Part shown: positions 1 to 8,941 of the stretch, piece by piece
How the letters are laid out: every line of letters begins with the position of its first letter
Numbering within the stretch: position 1 is the first letter of the stretch
Assembly (NCBI GenBank): GCA_947489685.1
Contig: CANLEM010000006.1
Span: 62,001 to 126,000, forward strand
DNA: 64,000 nt
Direction: 5' to 3'
Origin: an uncultured Aquimarina sp.
Lineage (GTDB): Bacteria > Bacteroidota > Bacteroidia > Flavobacteriales > Flavobacteriaceae
Program-made: the position numbers and the translations under genes
The notes under the pieces: model-generated
The model's database searches: none
What the model was told of the DNA's origin: nothing
Seen by the model: the letters and a program-made list of their open reading frames with translations, nothing else

Positions 1-2
1 CT

Positions 3-134
3 CCACAGCCAGGAGGGTTGCCGGGATTGTATGTTCTCAAGTTTTGTATAACACTTGGATTCGTATTTCTGTTGTTACAAGGTGTCTCACAAATGTTAAA
101 ATCTATTCAAGTCATTTTTAATAAGGGTAATTAA
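3..134 (+). CDS. TRAP transporter small permease (DctQ-like), 3' end only
   Basis: Only the last 43 codons lie in the window; the reading frame is open from base 3 to a TAA at 132-134. The visible protein begins PQPGGLPGLY and runs through one hydrophobic helix (LGFVFLLLQG). This is how DctQ subunits end: a PGGLP-type loop before the fourth membrane helix. The TAA overlaps the ATG of the large permease gene by one base, which indicates translational coupling. DctQ is the small membrane subunit that pairs with DctM in TRAP transporters. The assignment rests mainly on the DctM and DctP neighbours and on the short loop motif, since most of the protein is outside the window. Confidence 0.8.
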   Translation, partial: PQPGGLPGLYVLKFCITLGFVFLLLQGVSQMLKSIQVIFNKGN

Positions 135-1480
135 TGGAATATTTAGCAATAGTACTTTTTGTAATTATCTTTATTTTAATCCTTAGAGGATATCCGGTAG
201 CATTTACCTTAGGTGGTATTTCTGTAGCATTTGCTTTTGGAGTATCTATTTTTGCTCCTGATGTTTTTCAGATGTCAACATTTTATTTACTCCCATCTCG
301 GATCATGGGTGTGGTAAATAATTATGTGCTCATGGCGGTTCCTTTATTTATTTTTATGGGGATCATGCTTGAGAAATCAGGACTAGCGCAAAGCTTGTTA
401 GAAACTATGGCAATGATGTTTGGGCGTATACGCGGTGGATTAGCAATTTCTGTGGTTATTGTGGGAGCATTGCTGGCAGCGTCAACAGGTATAGTTGGAG
501 CTACGGTGGTAACGATGGGATTAATTAGTTTGCCAACAATGCTAAAACGAGGGTATAAGACAGAATTAGCAACTGGTGTTATTGCTTCGTCGGGTACATT
601 GGGACAAATTATTCCACCTTCAATAGTTTTGGTATTATTGGCAGATACTATTAATAGTTCCTCTCGGGGATCAGCTTCTGTAGATGTTGGTGCTTTATTC
701 TCAGCAGCTTTATTGCCAGGGCTTATTTTGGTCGGATTGTATATCGCATATATACTTATTAAAGCAATGATCCATAAAGAAGATGCACCTAGTATTCCTG
801 CCGAAGAAATAAAAGAATTTAGAGGTTCTAATTTTGGATCAAAGATTATAAAAGTACTACTACTACCCGTTTTATTAATAATGTTGGTTTTAGGATCTAT
901 ATTTACGGGTATTGCTTCTCCTACAGAGGCTTCGGCTATTGGAGCCATTGGTGCAACTTTGTTAACTGTCATTCAAAAGAAATTTTCAGTTAAGATTTTA
1001 AAAGAAGTAACAAGAGAGACCACCAAATTAACCACTATGGTCTTTTTTATACTTTTAGGAGCTACTACATTTACCTTGGTATTTAGAGCCTTAGGAGGTG
1101 ACTCGTACTTGCAAGAATTAATTATGTCTTCTAATTTAACACCGTTGATGTTTTTATTGTTGGTGATGTTAGTAGTTTTTATAGCAGGATTTTTTATTGA
1201 CTTTATCGAGATTGTATTTATTATTGTTCCTGTGGTTACGCCTGTGTTTAATGCTTTTGATATGAATATGCTTTGGGTAGGTGTTTTGATTGCTCTTAAT
1301 TTGCAAACTTCCTTTTTGACTCCTCCTTTTGGATTTGCATTGTTTTATTTAAAAGGAGTAGCTCCTGATTCGGTTAAGACTAGTCAGATTTATAAAGGAA
1401 TAGTACCTTTTATTATTATTCAATTATTAATAGTCGGTTTGGTGATGTTCTTTCCAGAAATCATTTTTATTCAGAAATAA
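134..1480 (+). CDS. dctM: TRAP transporter large permease DctM
   Basis: A 448-residue, almost entirely hydrophobic protein with about twelve predicted membrane helices, the usual size for DctM. Family features include the early RGYPVAFTLGG segment, the glycine-rich GIVGATVVTMG stretch near residue 120 and the LGQIIPPSIVLVLL segment near residue 155. DctM forms the sodium-coupled channel through the inner membrane, taking substrate handed over by a periplasmic binding protein. The ATG overlaps the stop of the preceding small permease gene, and the binding-protein gene follows 29 bp downstream, so the three form one operon. The substrate is better judged from DctP, which resembles alpha-keto-acid binders. 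Confidence 0.93.
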   Translation: MEYLAIVLFVIIFILILRGYPVAFTLGGISVAFAFGVSIFAPDVFQMSTFYLLPSRIMGVVNNYVLMAVPLFIFMGIMLEKSGLAQSLLETMAMMFGRIRGGLAISVVIVGALLAASTGIVGATVVTMGLISLPTMLKRGYKTELATGVIASSGTLGQIIPPSIVLVLLADTINSSSRGSASVDVGALFSAALLPGLILVGLYIAYILIKAMIHKEDAPSIPAEEIKEFRGSNFGSKIIKVLLLPVLLIMLVLGSIFTGIASPTEASAIGAIGATLLTVIQKKFSVKILKEVTRETTKLTTMVFFILLGATTFTLVFRALGGDSYLQELIMSSNLTPLMFLLLVMLVVFIAGFFIDFIEIVFIIVPVVTPVFNAFDMNMLWVGVLIALNLQTSFLTPPFGFALFYLKGVAPDSVKTSQIYKGIVPFIIIQLLIVGLVMFFPEIIFIQK

Positions 1481-1509
1481 GTATTTAAAAGATTACAAAA
1501 ATAATTAAG

Positions 1510-2655
1510 ATGAATTTTTACGATCACTACAAAATAAAAAATTACCATTTTGTCAAATTTTTAATTGTAATGGTTATCAGCTTGCTGTTTTCTTCTTGTT
1601 TAGGAGAACCTCCGGCGAGTATGAAAACCAATACATATGATGTAACGAAGCCAGACAAAGTTTTTCATTGGAAAATGACTACCACATGGCCACCAAATTT
1701 CCCAGTGGTAGGAGAAGTTGCAGAGAAATATTCAGAATGGGTTGAAGAGTTATCTAATGGTCAAATCAAGATAAAGGTGTATGGAGGAGGAGAGTTAGTC
1801 CCTCCTTTAGAGGCTTTTGATGCAGTATCCCAGGGTACTATAGAAATGGGTTGCGGAGCAGCGTATTATTGGGCAGGAAAAACTCCTGCAGCGCAGTTTT
1901 TTGCAGCCGTCCCTTTCGGAATGAATAGTCAGCAAATTACCTCTTGGTTAGAAACAGGAGGAGGATATGAATTATGGAAAAAAACGTATGCTAAGTTTAA
2001 CTTGGTTCCTTTTATGGGAGGAAATACAGGTGTACAAATGGGAGGGTGGTTTAATAGAGAAATTAATTCTGTTGAAGATTTTAAAGGTTTAAAAATGAGA
2101 TTGCCTGGTATTGGTGGTAAAGTTCTCGAAAAAGCAGGCGGCGCGGCAGTACTAGTAGCTGGGAGCGAAGTGTATACAAGTCTTGAACGGGGTGTTATCG
2201 ATGCTACCGAATGGATAGGGCCTTATCACGATTACAAAATGGGGTTTCATAAAATAGCCAAATACTATTATACTCCCGGTTGGCATGAAACAGGATCGCA
2301 ATTAGAGTTCTTTATTAATAAAAATTTGTACGATGGATTGCCTCCTCATTTACAAGCAATTTTACAGGCAGCTTCCAAACGTGCCCAAGTTTGGGTTCTA
2401 GCAGAGTTTGATAAACAAAATGGTATATATCTGGATAAATTAGTTAATGAAGAAGGTGTTGATGTTAGAGAGTTTTCTAAAGAAACCCTTGATGCATTAA
2501 GAGGATATACAGCTGAAGCCTTACAAGAAATGATAGGGGATGACCCATTGACCAAAGAGGTTTATGAGAGTTATTCTGATTTTCAAAAGAAAATATCAAA
2601 GTGGTCAGAAGTAACTGAAAAAGCATATTATAATAAAATACAAAAAGTAGATTAA
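1510..2655 (+). CDS. dctP: TRAP transporter substrate-binding lipoprotein (DctP/TakP-like)
   Basis: This 381-residue protein has a hydrophobic N-terminus ending in the lipobox LFSSC, with Cys30 the likely lipidated residue. It should therefore be tethered in the periplasm rather than free. The mature part has the TRAP binding-protein fold signatures: TTWPPNFPVVG near residue 58, the conserved arginine in LKMRLPGIGG (Arg197), which in this family grips a substrate carboxylate, and the ERGVIDATEWIGPYHD segment. The last two and the YYYTPGWHE stretch are close to TakP, a 2-oxoacid binder, so an organic-acid or keto-acid ligand is likely. It is the third gene of the dctQMP operon, and a strong hairpin terminator follows the stop. 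Confidence 0.9.
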   Translation: MNFYDHYKIKNYHFVKFLIVMVISLLFSSCLGEPPASMKTNTYDVTKPDKVFHWKMTTTWPPNFPVVGEVAEKYSEWVEELSNGQIKIKVYGGGELVPPLEAFDAVSQGTIEMGCGAAYYWAGKTPAAQFFAAVPFGMNSQQITSWLETGGGYELWKKTYAKFNLVPFMGGNTGVQMGGWFNREINSVEDFKGLKMRLPGIGGKVLEKAGGAAVLVAGSEVYTSLERGVIDATEWIGPYHDYKMGFHKIAKYYYTPGWHETGSQLEFFINKNLYDGLPPHLQAILQAASKRAQVWVLAEFDKQNGIYLDKLVNEEGVDVREFSKETLDALRGYTAEALQEMIGDDPLTKEVYESYSDFQKKISKWSEVTEKAYYNKIQKVD

Positions 2656-2697
2656 AAAAAAGCCGTTTTTAGATTATACTAAAAACGGCTTTTTTTT
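2655..2697. terminator. bidirectional intrinsic terminator
   Basis: A perfect 10-bp inverted repeat, agccgttttt (2661-2670) and aaaaacggct (2681-2690), with a 10-base loop. It is flanked by a run of T on the right and a run of A on the left. It can end transcription of the TRAP operon on the plus strand and of the convergent lipoprotein gene on the minus strand. Confidence 0.9.
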
Positions 2698-2715
2698 AAA
2701 TGATGAGCAATAATA

Positions 2716-3552
2716 CTATAACTCTATAGTGGTTTCATTACCACCTTTATCTGTTAAGGTAGCAATATTGTCGCACTCTCCGTTGCCATAATCCAAAGTC
2801 GAAGTATCGCTATTCTCAGAGGTAACAATAACTCCGCTAACGATATAATTACAATCCACTTCGTTTCGTAAAGGAGTGGTAATTTCTACCGCATATATAT
2901 CACCATTACTAAAGGTAGTCGTACTTGTTCCAGAAGTAAGAGTATAGTATTCAAAATCTCCTGGCGAATCCGGATTAGCCTCAAAAATAGTTTCATTCTC
3001 AAAACTAGTTTCGCTGGTAGCAGATAAACCATCTCCCCAGGCAAAAGTGAAGTTTGAAGTTGTAGTAAACTTTCTATTTCTTGTTTCGGCATTAAACGAA
3101 AATATAGTAGTTGCATTTCCGTTAACCGAAATATCTTTATAAGTAAAATTTTCAACGCTATAGGTAATGGTCACTTTGTTTTCTGTATCTAACTCGAGAT
3201 TGAAACTTAAACGAATGATACCTGTGATTACTTCTCCGTCCCCAACATCACAACCATCACCAAAATCGATTGTGATCGTTCTGGTGGTTTCGGTAACTTC
3301 AGATGTTGTGGTTACACAATCAACTAATTTATTTTTTAGATTTCTGGTGTTGATAAAACCCGATTGTACATTAAATACATCCTCAACCATAGTTTGTATT
3401 CTGCCATTAGCACTTTCAATATCTTTATATTGTTTGGCAGTGGTAACCTGGCTGGTTGGTATTGGCGTTTCGTTGTCATCGTCTTGACAACTCGTAAAGA
3501 AAGTTGCCGAGATGAATAGTAGGCTTAAGATAACAATGATGTGTTTTTTCAT
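2716..3552 (-). CDS. hypothetical secreted lipoprotein
   Basis: A 278-residue protein with a clear lipoprotein signal: basic MKKH start, hydrophobic stretch, then FTSC followed by QDDDNE. The acidic patch after the lipid cysteine resembles the lipoprotein export signal that sends Bacteroidota lipoproteins to the cell surface. The rest is rich in Thr, Ser, Asn and alternating hydrophobic residues, suggesting a beta-sandwich. Two conserved-looking Cys (in LVDCVTT and GDGCDVGDG) could form a disulfide. I recognise no family, and the protein has no functional partner nearby: it is convergent with the TRAP operon and divergent from pyruvate carboxylase. The reading frame, signal and terminator support a real gene; no function is claimed. 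Confidence 0.75.
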   Translation of the reverse strand: MKKHIIVILSLLFISATFFTSCQDDDNETPIPTSQVTTAKQYKDIESANGRIQTMVEDVFNVQSGFINTRNLKNKLVDCVTTTSEVTETTRTITIDFGDGCDVGDGEVITGIIRLSFNLELDTENKVTITYSVENFTYKDISVNGNATTIFSFNAETRNRKFTTTSNFTFAWGDGLSATSETSFENETIFEANPDSPGDFEYYTLTSGTSTTTFSNGDIYAVEITTPLRNEVDCNYIVSGVIVTSENSDTSTLDYGNGECDNIATLTDKGGNETTIEL

Positions 3553-3748
3553 CTTTTTTTTAATTAAATATTTATTAGTAAACGTATGTTAATGAGGTTG
3601 GTTGTTATGATTAACGATAGAGAAAAGATAATTCTTATAATAGGTTTCGTTAATTTATGTTAAGGTTATGTTAGATGTATTTGATTCTAAATAGGGCAAC
3701 AAAAGTTATTATGAACATAGTTTTGTTTTATATATTTTGAATATTCAG

Positions 3749-3779
3749 TTGCAAAGAATTTTTCTTATCAATATCTTCG
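3749..3779 (+). promoter_or_regulatory. candidate promoter of pyruvate carboxylase
   Basis: TTG at 3749-3751 is followed after 20 bases by TATCTTCG (3772-3779), one mismatch from the Bacteroidota -7 consensus TAnnTTTG. The spacing fits the -33/-7 arrangement known for this phylum. It would give a leader of about 40 bases before the ATG at 3824. Confidence 0.5.
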
Positions 3780-3823
3780 CAGCGAATGTTCGCTAAAAGT
3801 GTTCTAAACTCAAAATTTATAGT

Positions 3824-6800
3824 ATGCAAATAAAAAAGGTTTTAGTAGCCAATCGTGGAGAAATCGCAATCAGAATTTTTAGAGCTTGTACAGAAATTGG
3901 ATTACAAACTGTAGGAGTATATACATATGAAGATCGATATTCTTTACATAGATATAAAGCAGATGAAGCATATCAGATTGGTGAAAATCATGAGCCACTA
4001 AAACCATATTTAAATATTGAGGCTATTATAAAAGTTGCCAAAAAAAACAATGTTGATGCAATACATCCCGGATATGGTTTTCTTTCAGAAAATGCTGATT
4101 TTGCAGAACAATGCGAGAAGAATGATATCATTTTTATAGGCCCTAGAGTATCCGTACTTCGTTCATTAGGAGATAAAATTACGGCAAAGAAAGTGGCTAT
4201 AGATAATGATATTCCGATCATTCAGAGCAATAAAGAAGATTTGGTTGATATCGATATCGCGGTTAAGGAGGCTAAACGAATTGGTTATCCTGTGATGTTA
4301 AAAGCAGCTTCTGGTGGTGGTGGACGTGGTATGCGAGTGATAAGAAATAAAGAACAGTTAGAAAAAGCGTTTCCCGAATCCCGTAGAGAAGCATTAAATG
4401 CCTTTGGTGACGATACCGTGTTTTTAGAAAAGTTTGTAGAAAATCCAAAACATATCGAAATCCAAATTGTAGCCGATCATCATGGTAATATGGTCCACCT
4501 TTTTGAACGAGATTGTTCTGTTCAGAGACGCTATCAAAAGGTGATAGAGTATGCACCTTCTTTTGGAGTTGCTGAAGAGATTAAACAAAGTTTATACGGT
4601 TACGCATTATCCATATGTCAAGCAGTAGATTATAATAATATTGGTACTGTAGAATTTTTGGTTGATGATGATGGTAGTATTTATTTTATCGAAGTAAATC
4701 CCCGTGTACAGGTAGAACATACGGTAACAGAAATTGTAACTGGTATTGATCTGATCAAAACGCAAATTTTTATTGCTGGAGGGTATAAATTATCAGATAA
4801 GCAAATAAAAATAGAAAGTCAAGAAAGCCTTAAGACAAATGGTTTTGCCTTGCAATGTAGAATTACAACCGAAGATCCTGAAAATGATTTTAAACCCGAT
4901 TATGGTACAATTACTACATATAGAAGTGCATCAGGTTTTGGAATACGGCTAGATGCTGGTAGTGTGTATCAAGGGGTTACTATTTCGCCGTTTTTTGATT
5001 CTATGCTGGTAAAAATATCTGCAAATAGTAGAACTCTCGATGGAGCATGTAGAAAAATGAGAAGAGCGCTGTCCGAATTTAGAATACGTGGTGTAAAAAC
5101 AAATATGCCATTTTTGGATAATATTCTAAATCATGAAACTTTTAGAAAAGGGCAAGTAACAGTAAATTTCATACAGGATACAAAATCACTGTTTACCATT
5201 AGAGAGTCGCGTAACAGGGCTACTAAATTGGTGAATTTTTTAGGAGATGTAATCGTTAACGGAAACCCAGATGTTAAGAAATTAGATCCGAATAAAACAT
5301 TTGTAGTACCTGCAATACCAAAATTTGAAGAAAATACTAGTTACCCTCAAGGGACTAAGAATTTGTTAACCAAATTAGGGCCCGAAAAATTTGCCGAATG
5401 GTTGAAAAATGAAAAGAAAGTTCATTTTACAGATACCACAATGCGAGATGCGCACCAGAGTTTATTGGCTACTAGAATGAGAACTTATGATATGCTCAAA
5501 GTGGCCGAGGGGTTTGCAAAAAACCACCCAGAAGTCTTCAGTATGGAAGTTTGGGGAGGAGCAACGTTTGATGTGTGTTTACGATTTTTAAGAGAAAACC
5601 CATGGGAGCGACTTAGAGCATTACGTAAAGCTATGCCTAATCTTTTATTACAAATGTTAATAAGAGGTTCTAATGGAGTCGGATATACAGCATATCCGGA
5701 TAATTTGGTAGGTAAATTTGTAGAACAATCGTGGGAGAACGGAGTCGATGTATTTAGAATTTTTGATTCGCTTAACTGGATGAAATCAATAGCTCCATGT
5801 ATAGAACATGTAAGAACTAGAACACAAGGGTTAGCCGAAGGATCTTTATGTTATACGGGAGATATCCTTGATCCTAAAAGAACAAAATATACATTGGATT
5901 ACTATATTCAATTAGCAAAAGATATAGAAAATGCTGGAGCTCATATTTTGGGAATCAAAGATATGGCGGGTCTCTTGAAACCATACGCGGCATATGAACT
6001 AGTATCTGCTCTAAAATCAGAAATAAATATTCCAATTCACTTGCATACGCATGATACATCATCGGTACAATCGGCAACGTATCTTAAGGCTATAGAGGCG
6101 GGAGTGGATGTTGTTGATGTAGCTTTGGGTGGGCTTTCGGGATTAACAGCACAACCAAATTTTAATGCTGTTGTAGAGATGTTGAAATTTCATGAACGTG
6201 AAAATGAGATGAATATTCCTATGTTGAACGAGTATTCAAATTACTGGGAATCTGTTAGGGAATACTATTATGTTTTTGAATCAGGTCTCAAAGCAGGAAC
6301 CGGGGAGGTGTATCAACATGAGATTCCGGGAGGACAGTATTCTAACCTAAAACCACAAGCTCAAGCTTTGGGATTATCAGATCGTTTTCATGAAATCACA
6401 AAAATGTATGGCGATGTAAATGAGTTGTTTGGTGATATAGTCAAAGTAACTCCAAGTTCTAAGGTTGTAGGAGATATGGCACAATATCTTGTGAGTAATA
6501 ACCTTACAATTGAAGATGTGAAAGAAAGAGGAGAAACAATTTCTTTTCCACAATCAGTCATGAGTTTCTTTAAAGGAGAACTTGGTCAACCTGTGGGAGG
6601 ATTTCCTAAAGCGGTACAAAAATCGGTACTAAAGGATCAGAAGCCATTTACAAATCGGCCTAATGCTCATTTGGAGCCCGTAGATTTTGAAACAGAATTT
6701 AAGGACTTTGAAAAAGTATTTAAAAAAGGAATGGGGAGAGCATTGGATATCACCGATTTCCTTTCTTATAAACTATACCCAAAAGTGTTTACAGGTGCTT

Positions 6801-7276
6801 ATAATCATCATCTTAAGTATGGGAATGTAATGAATATCCCTACCAAAAACTTCTTTTATGGGATGACGCCAGAAGAAGAGATTATAGTAAAGCTAGATCA
6901 AGGAAAAACACTATTAGTACAATTAATATCTATAGGAGATCCTAATGAAGAAGGAAAAGTAACGGTATTCTTCAAGATCAATGGTCAAACACGTAATGTA
7001 GAAGTGCAAGATAGTTCGATTAAAGTTGATAAGATAGTGCACGCCAAAGTTGATAAAGCAGATGCAAAACAAATAGGAGCTCCTTTACAAGGTTCTCTGT
7101 CTTCGGTATTGGTAAAAGCTGGTCAAGAAGTTAAAAAGAACGAACCTCTATTCATTATTGAGGCTATGAAAATGGAAACTACCATTACAGCCAATGAAGA
7201 TGGGGTAATTAAGAAAATTGTATTAAAATCAGGGACCATGGTCGAGGCAGATGATCTGGTGATCACTTTGAAATGA
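3824..7276 (+). CDS. pyc: pyruvate carboxylase
   Basis: At 1150 residues this is a full-length single-chain pyruvate carboxylase, which converts pyruvate, bicarbonate and ATP to oxaloacetate in the cytoplasm. The order of domains is biotin carboxylase (about 1-450, starting KKVLVANRGEIAIRI, with the glycine-rich SGGGGRGMR loop), carboxyltransferase (about 530-800, with TTMRDAHQSLLATRMR and the lysine of GIKDMAG), allosteric linker, and C-terminal biotin carrier domain with EAMKMET. Lys1116 is the expected biotinylation site. The gene stands alone with its own promoter-like element and a hairpin after the stop. It supplies oxaloacetate for gluconeogenesis and TCA-cycle refilling, useful for a cell living partly on amino sugars and amino acids. 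No truncation or missing motif was seen. Confidence 0.97.
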   Translation: MQIKKVLVANRGEIAIRIFRACTEIGLQTVGVYTYEDRYSLHRYKADEAYQIGENHEPLKPYLNIEAIIKVAKKNNVDAIHPGYGFLSENADFAEQCEKNDIIFIGPRVSVLRSLGDKITAKKVAIDNDIPIIQSNKEDLVDIDIAVKEAKRIGYPVMLKAASGGGGRGMRVIRNKEQLEKAFPESRREALNAFGDDTVFLEKFVENPKHIEIQIVADHHGNMVHLFERDCSVQRRYQKVIEYAPSFGVAEEIKQSLYGYALSICQAVDYNNIGTVEFLVDDDGSIYFIEVNPRVQVEHTVTEIVTGIDLIKTQIFIAGGYKLSDKQIKIESQESLKTNGFALQCRITTEDPENDFKPDYGTITTYRSASGFGIRLDAGSVYQGVTISPFFDSMLVKISANSRTLDGACRKMRRALSEFRIRGVKTNMPFLDNILNHETFRKGQVTVNFIQDTKSLFTIRESRNRATKLVNFLGDVIVNGNPDVKKLDPNKTFVVPAIPKFEENTSYPQGTKNLLTKLGPEKFAEWLKNEKKVHFTDTTMRDAHQSLLATRMRTYDMLKVAEGFAKNHPEVFSMEVWGGATFDVCLRFLRENPWERLRALRKAMPNLLLQMLIRGSNGVGYTAYPDNLVGKFVEQSWENGVDVFRIFDSLNWMKSIAPCIEHVRTRTQGLAEGSLCYTGDILDPKRTKYTLDYYIQLAKDIENAGAHILGIKDMAGLLKPYAAYELVSALKSEINIPIHLHTHDTSSVQSATYLKAIEAGVDVVDVALGGLSGLTAQPNFNAVVEMLKFHERENEMNIPMLNEYSNYWESVREYYYVFESGLKAGTGEVYQHEIPGGQYSNLKPQAQALGLSDRFHEITKMYGDVNELFGDIVKVTPSSKVVGDMAQYLVSNNLTIEDVKERGETISFPQSVMSFFKGELGQPVGGFPKAVQKSVLKDQKPFTNRPNAHLEPVDFETEFKDFEKVFKKGMGRALDITDFLSYKLYPKVFTGAYNHHLKYGNVMNIPTKNFFYGMTPEEEIIVKLDQGKTLLVQLISIGDPNEEGKVTVFFKINGQTRNVEVQDSSIKVDKIVHAKVDKADAKQIGAPLQGSLSSVLVKAGQEVKKNEPLFIIEAMKMETTITANEDGVIKKIVLKSGTMVEADDLVITLK

Positions 7277-7286
7277 TGTAAATGAA

Positions 7287-7317
7287 AACCTCAAAGGTTT
7301 CTGTAATCTTTGAGGTT
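7287..7317 (+). terminator. hairpin after pyc
   Basis: Perfect 10-bp inverted repeat aacctcaaag (7287-7296) and ctttgaggtt (7308-7317), 11 bases after the pyc stop. There is no T-run on the plus strand, so it may act as a weak terminator or an mRNA 3'-end stabiliser. Confidence 0.5.
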
Positions 7318-7432
7318 CAAAAATTACTCCTTAATCCTGAGGTGATTAGATCTAGGACTATCGTGTTAAAATCTTTGTAGTTTCCAAAATCTTTCTATTT
7401 TTACTAAAAAGTAGAACATACCCCGGGAAACG

Positions 7433-8941
7433 TTGAAAATAAAGCCTATTCAAATATCATTATTTATCCTATTCGTTTTAGGAGCGTTGTTTGGACTTAT
7501 GTTTTTGAGTCAAAAAGGGGGAGTACAAAAAGAACAAACTCAAGATGACGGGTTTTCGTACGAAGGCATATCTCTTAAATACCCATCCTATACTACTTTT
7601 TTAGGTTTAGAAAAAGACTCTTCGCTCACGCGTCAGGATATTCTTAAAGTTACCGAGATTGTAACACCATTAGAGATCGAAACCAAGGAAAATATTAGTG
7701 ATATAGCAGAGGTTCAGCAAATCAAACAATTACCGGATTTTTCAAAAATAGATACCACTCAATTAGTACGGATCAGATATCCGGATAGTAACCAAAATTT
7801 TGCGAATGAATTAAGAGCCAAATTATCTTCACGATCCTGTAGGATATTGCATTATGGTGATTCTCAAATCGAAGGAGATCGAATTACGGCGTATTTGAGA
7901 AATAGGTTACAGCATATGTATGGAGGAAGTGGTCCTGGGTTTATTCCGTTAATGCCAGTATATCGACAAATAAGTGCAATTGTAGAACCTAGTGAACAAT
8001 GGCAACGTTATGCATTTTTCGATCCGACCAAAAAGAAATTTTCGCATAAAAAATATGGAGCGTACTTATCAGTATCGCGTTTTACAGATTATCAAAAAAA
8101 CCTTCCGGATAGTACCAAAATAGACTCTTTGCCAATAATTAAAGCTTCGGTTACAATCGGTAAATCTAAAAAAACCTATGCCAAGTTTAGAAGATTTACA
8201 AACATAGGATTGCATTACGGTAATAGTAATTTTCCGATCAAAATATCGGTGTACAATGATGGGAATTTAATTCAAGAAGATAGTTTAATTGCAGATGGAA
8301 AATATCATCAGTACAAAATAAGAACATCAATCACCCCTACAAATTTAAAGATTGAATTAGAAGGTAAAGTAAGTGCTGATTTTTATGGATTGACCTTAGA
8401 TGGAGGCTCTCGCGTGCAAATCGATAATGTTGCAATGCGTGGTGCTTCGGGAACTATTTTTACACGTTCTAACGCCACAACTTATAGTAGGATGGTAAGG
8501 CAATTGAAACCAAAAATTGTGATCATGCAATATGGCGGAAATACAATGCCATATCTTAAAGACTCTATAGATGTTGATAAATATGCCAATAGAGTAAAAA
8601 ACCAAGTAAATTGGATTCGGCGTAGAGCAAAAAAGGCTAACTTTATATTTATTGGCCCTACGGATATGTGTCTTCCTGTAAATGGTAAGATGGAAACCTA
8701 TCCACTATTGCCCTATCTTAATGAAAAATTAATGGAGACTTGCTTAGATAATAATGTCGCCTATTGGAGTATGTATGATGCAATGGGAGGTAAGGGGTCA
8801 ATGGAGTTATGGGTAGACGAAAAGCTTACGGCCAAAGATTATATGCATTTTACCTGGAAAGGAACTAAGATAATTTCTGAACTATTTTTTACAGCCCTAT
8901 ACCTTGACCTTAAAGAACCTGACAATAATGATGAAGCATAA
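7433..8941 (+). CDS. SGNH/GDSL hydrolase-like exported protein
   Basis: A 502-residue protein anchored by one N-terminal helix (about residues 6-26), followed by a low-complexity linker and an SGNH-type domain. The catalytic blocks are visible: HYGDSQIEGD with Ser144 as probable nucleophile, MQYGGNTM as block III, and DYMHFTWKG with Asp469 and His472 as block V. SGNH enzymes remove or transfer acyl groups, often O-acetyl groups on polysaccharides. The gene starts with TTG; the first in-frame ATG lies inside the membrane helix and would destroy it, so TTG is preferred. It is followed directly by a second SGNH gene and an MBOAT acyltransferase, so it probably acts in periplasmic O-acylation of a glycan. 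Which glycan is unknown. Confidence 0.8.
   Translation: MKIKPIQISLFILFVLGALFGLMFLSQKGGVQKEQTQDDGFSYEGISLKYPSYTTFLGLEKDSSLTRQDILKVTEIVTPLEIETKENISDIAEVQQIKQLPDFSKIDTTQLVRIRYPDSNQNFANELRAKLSSRSCRILHYGDSQIEGDRITAYLRNRLQHMYGGSGPGFIPLMPVYRQISAIVEPSEQWQRYAFFDPTKKKFSHKKYGAYLSVSRFTDYQKNLPDSTKIDSLPIIKASVTIGKSKKTYAKFRRFTNIGLHYGNSNFPIKISVYNDGNLIQEDSLIADGKYHQYKIRTSITPTNLKIELEGKVSADFYGLTLDGGSRVQIDNVAMRGASGTIFTRSNATTYSRMVRQLKPKIVIMQYGGNTMPYLKDSIDVDKYANRVKNQVNWIRRRAKKANFIFIGPTDMCLPVNGKMETYPLLPYLNEKLMETCLDNNVAYWSMYDAMGGKGSMELWVDEKLTAKDYMHFTWKGTKIISELFFTALYLDLKEPDNNDEA

Noticed and set aside
322-972. Minus-strand open frame opposite dctM
   Set aside because: It mirrors a membrane protein gene with strong family motifs; the reverse product is low-complexity and has no signal or neighbour support.
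4272-4556. Minus-strand open frame inside pyc
   Set aside because: It lies inside the conserved biotin carboxylase domain and resembles no protein.
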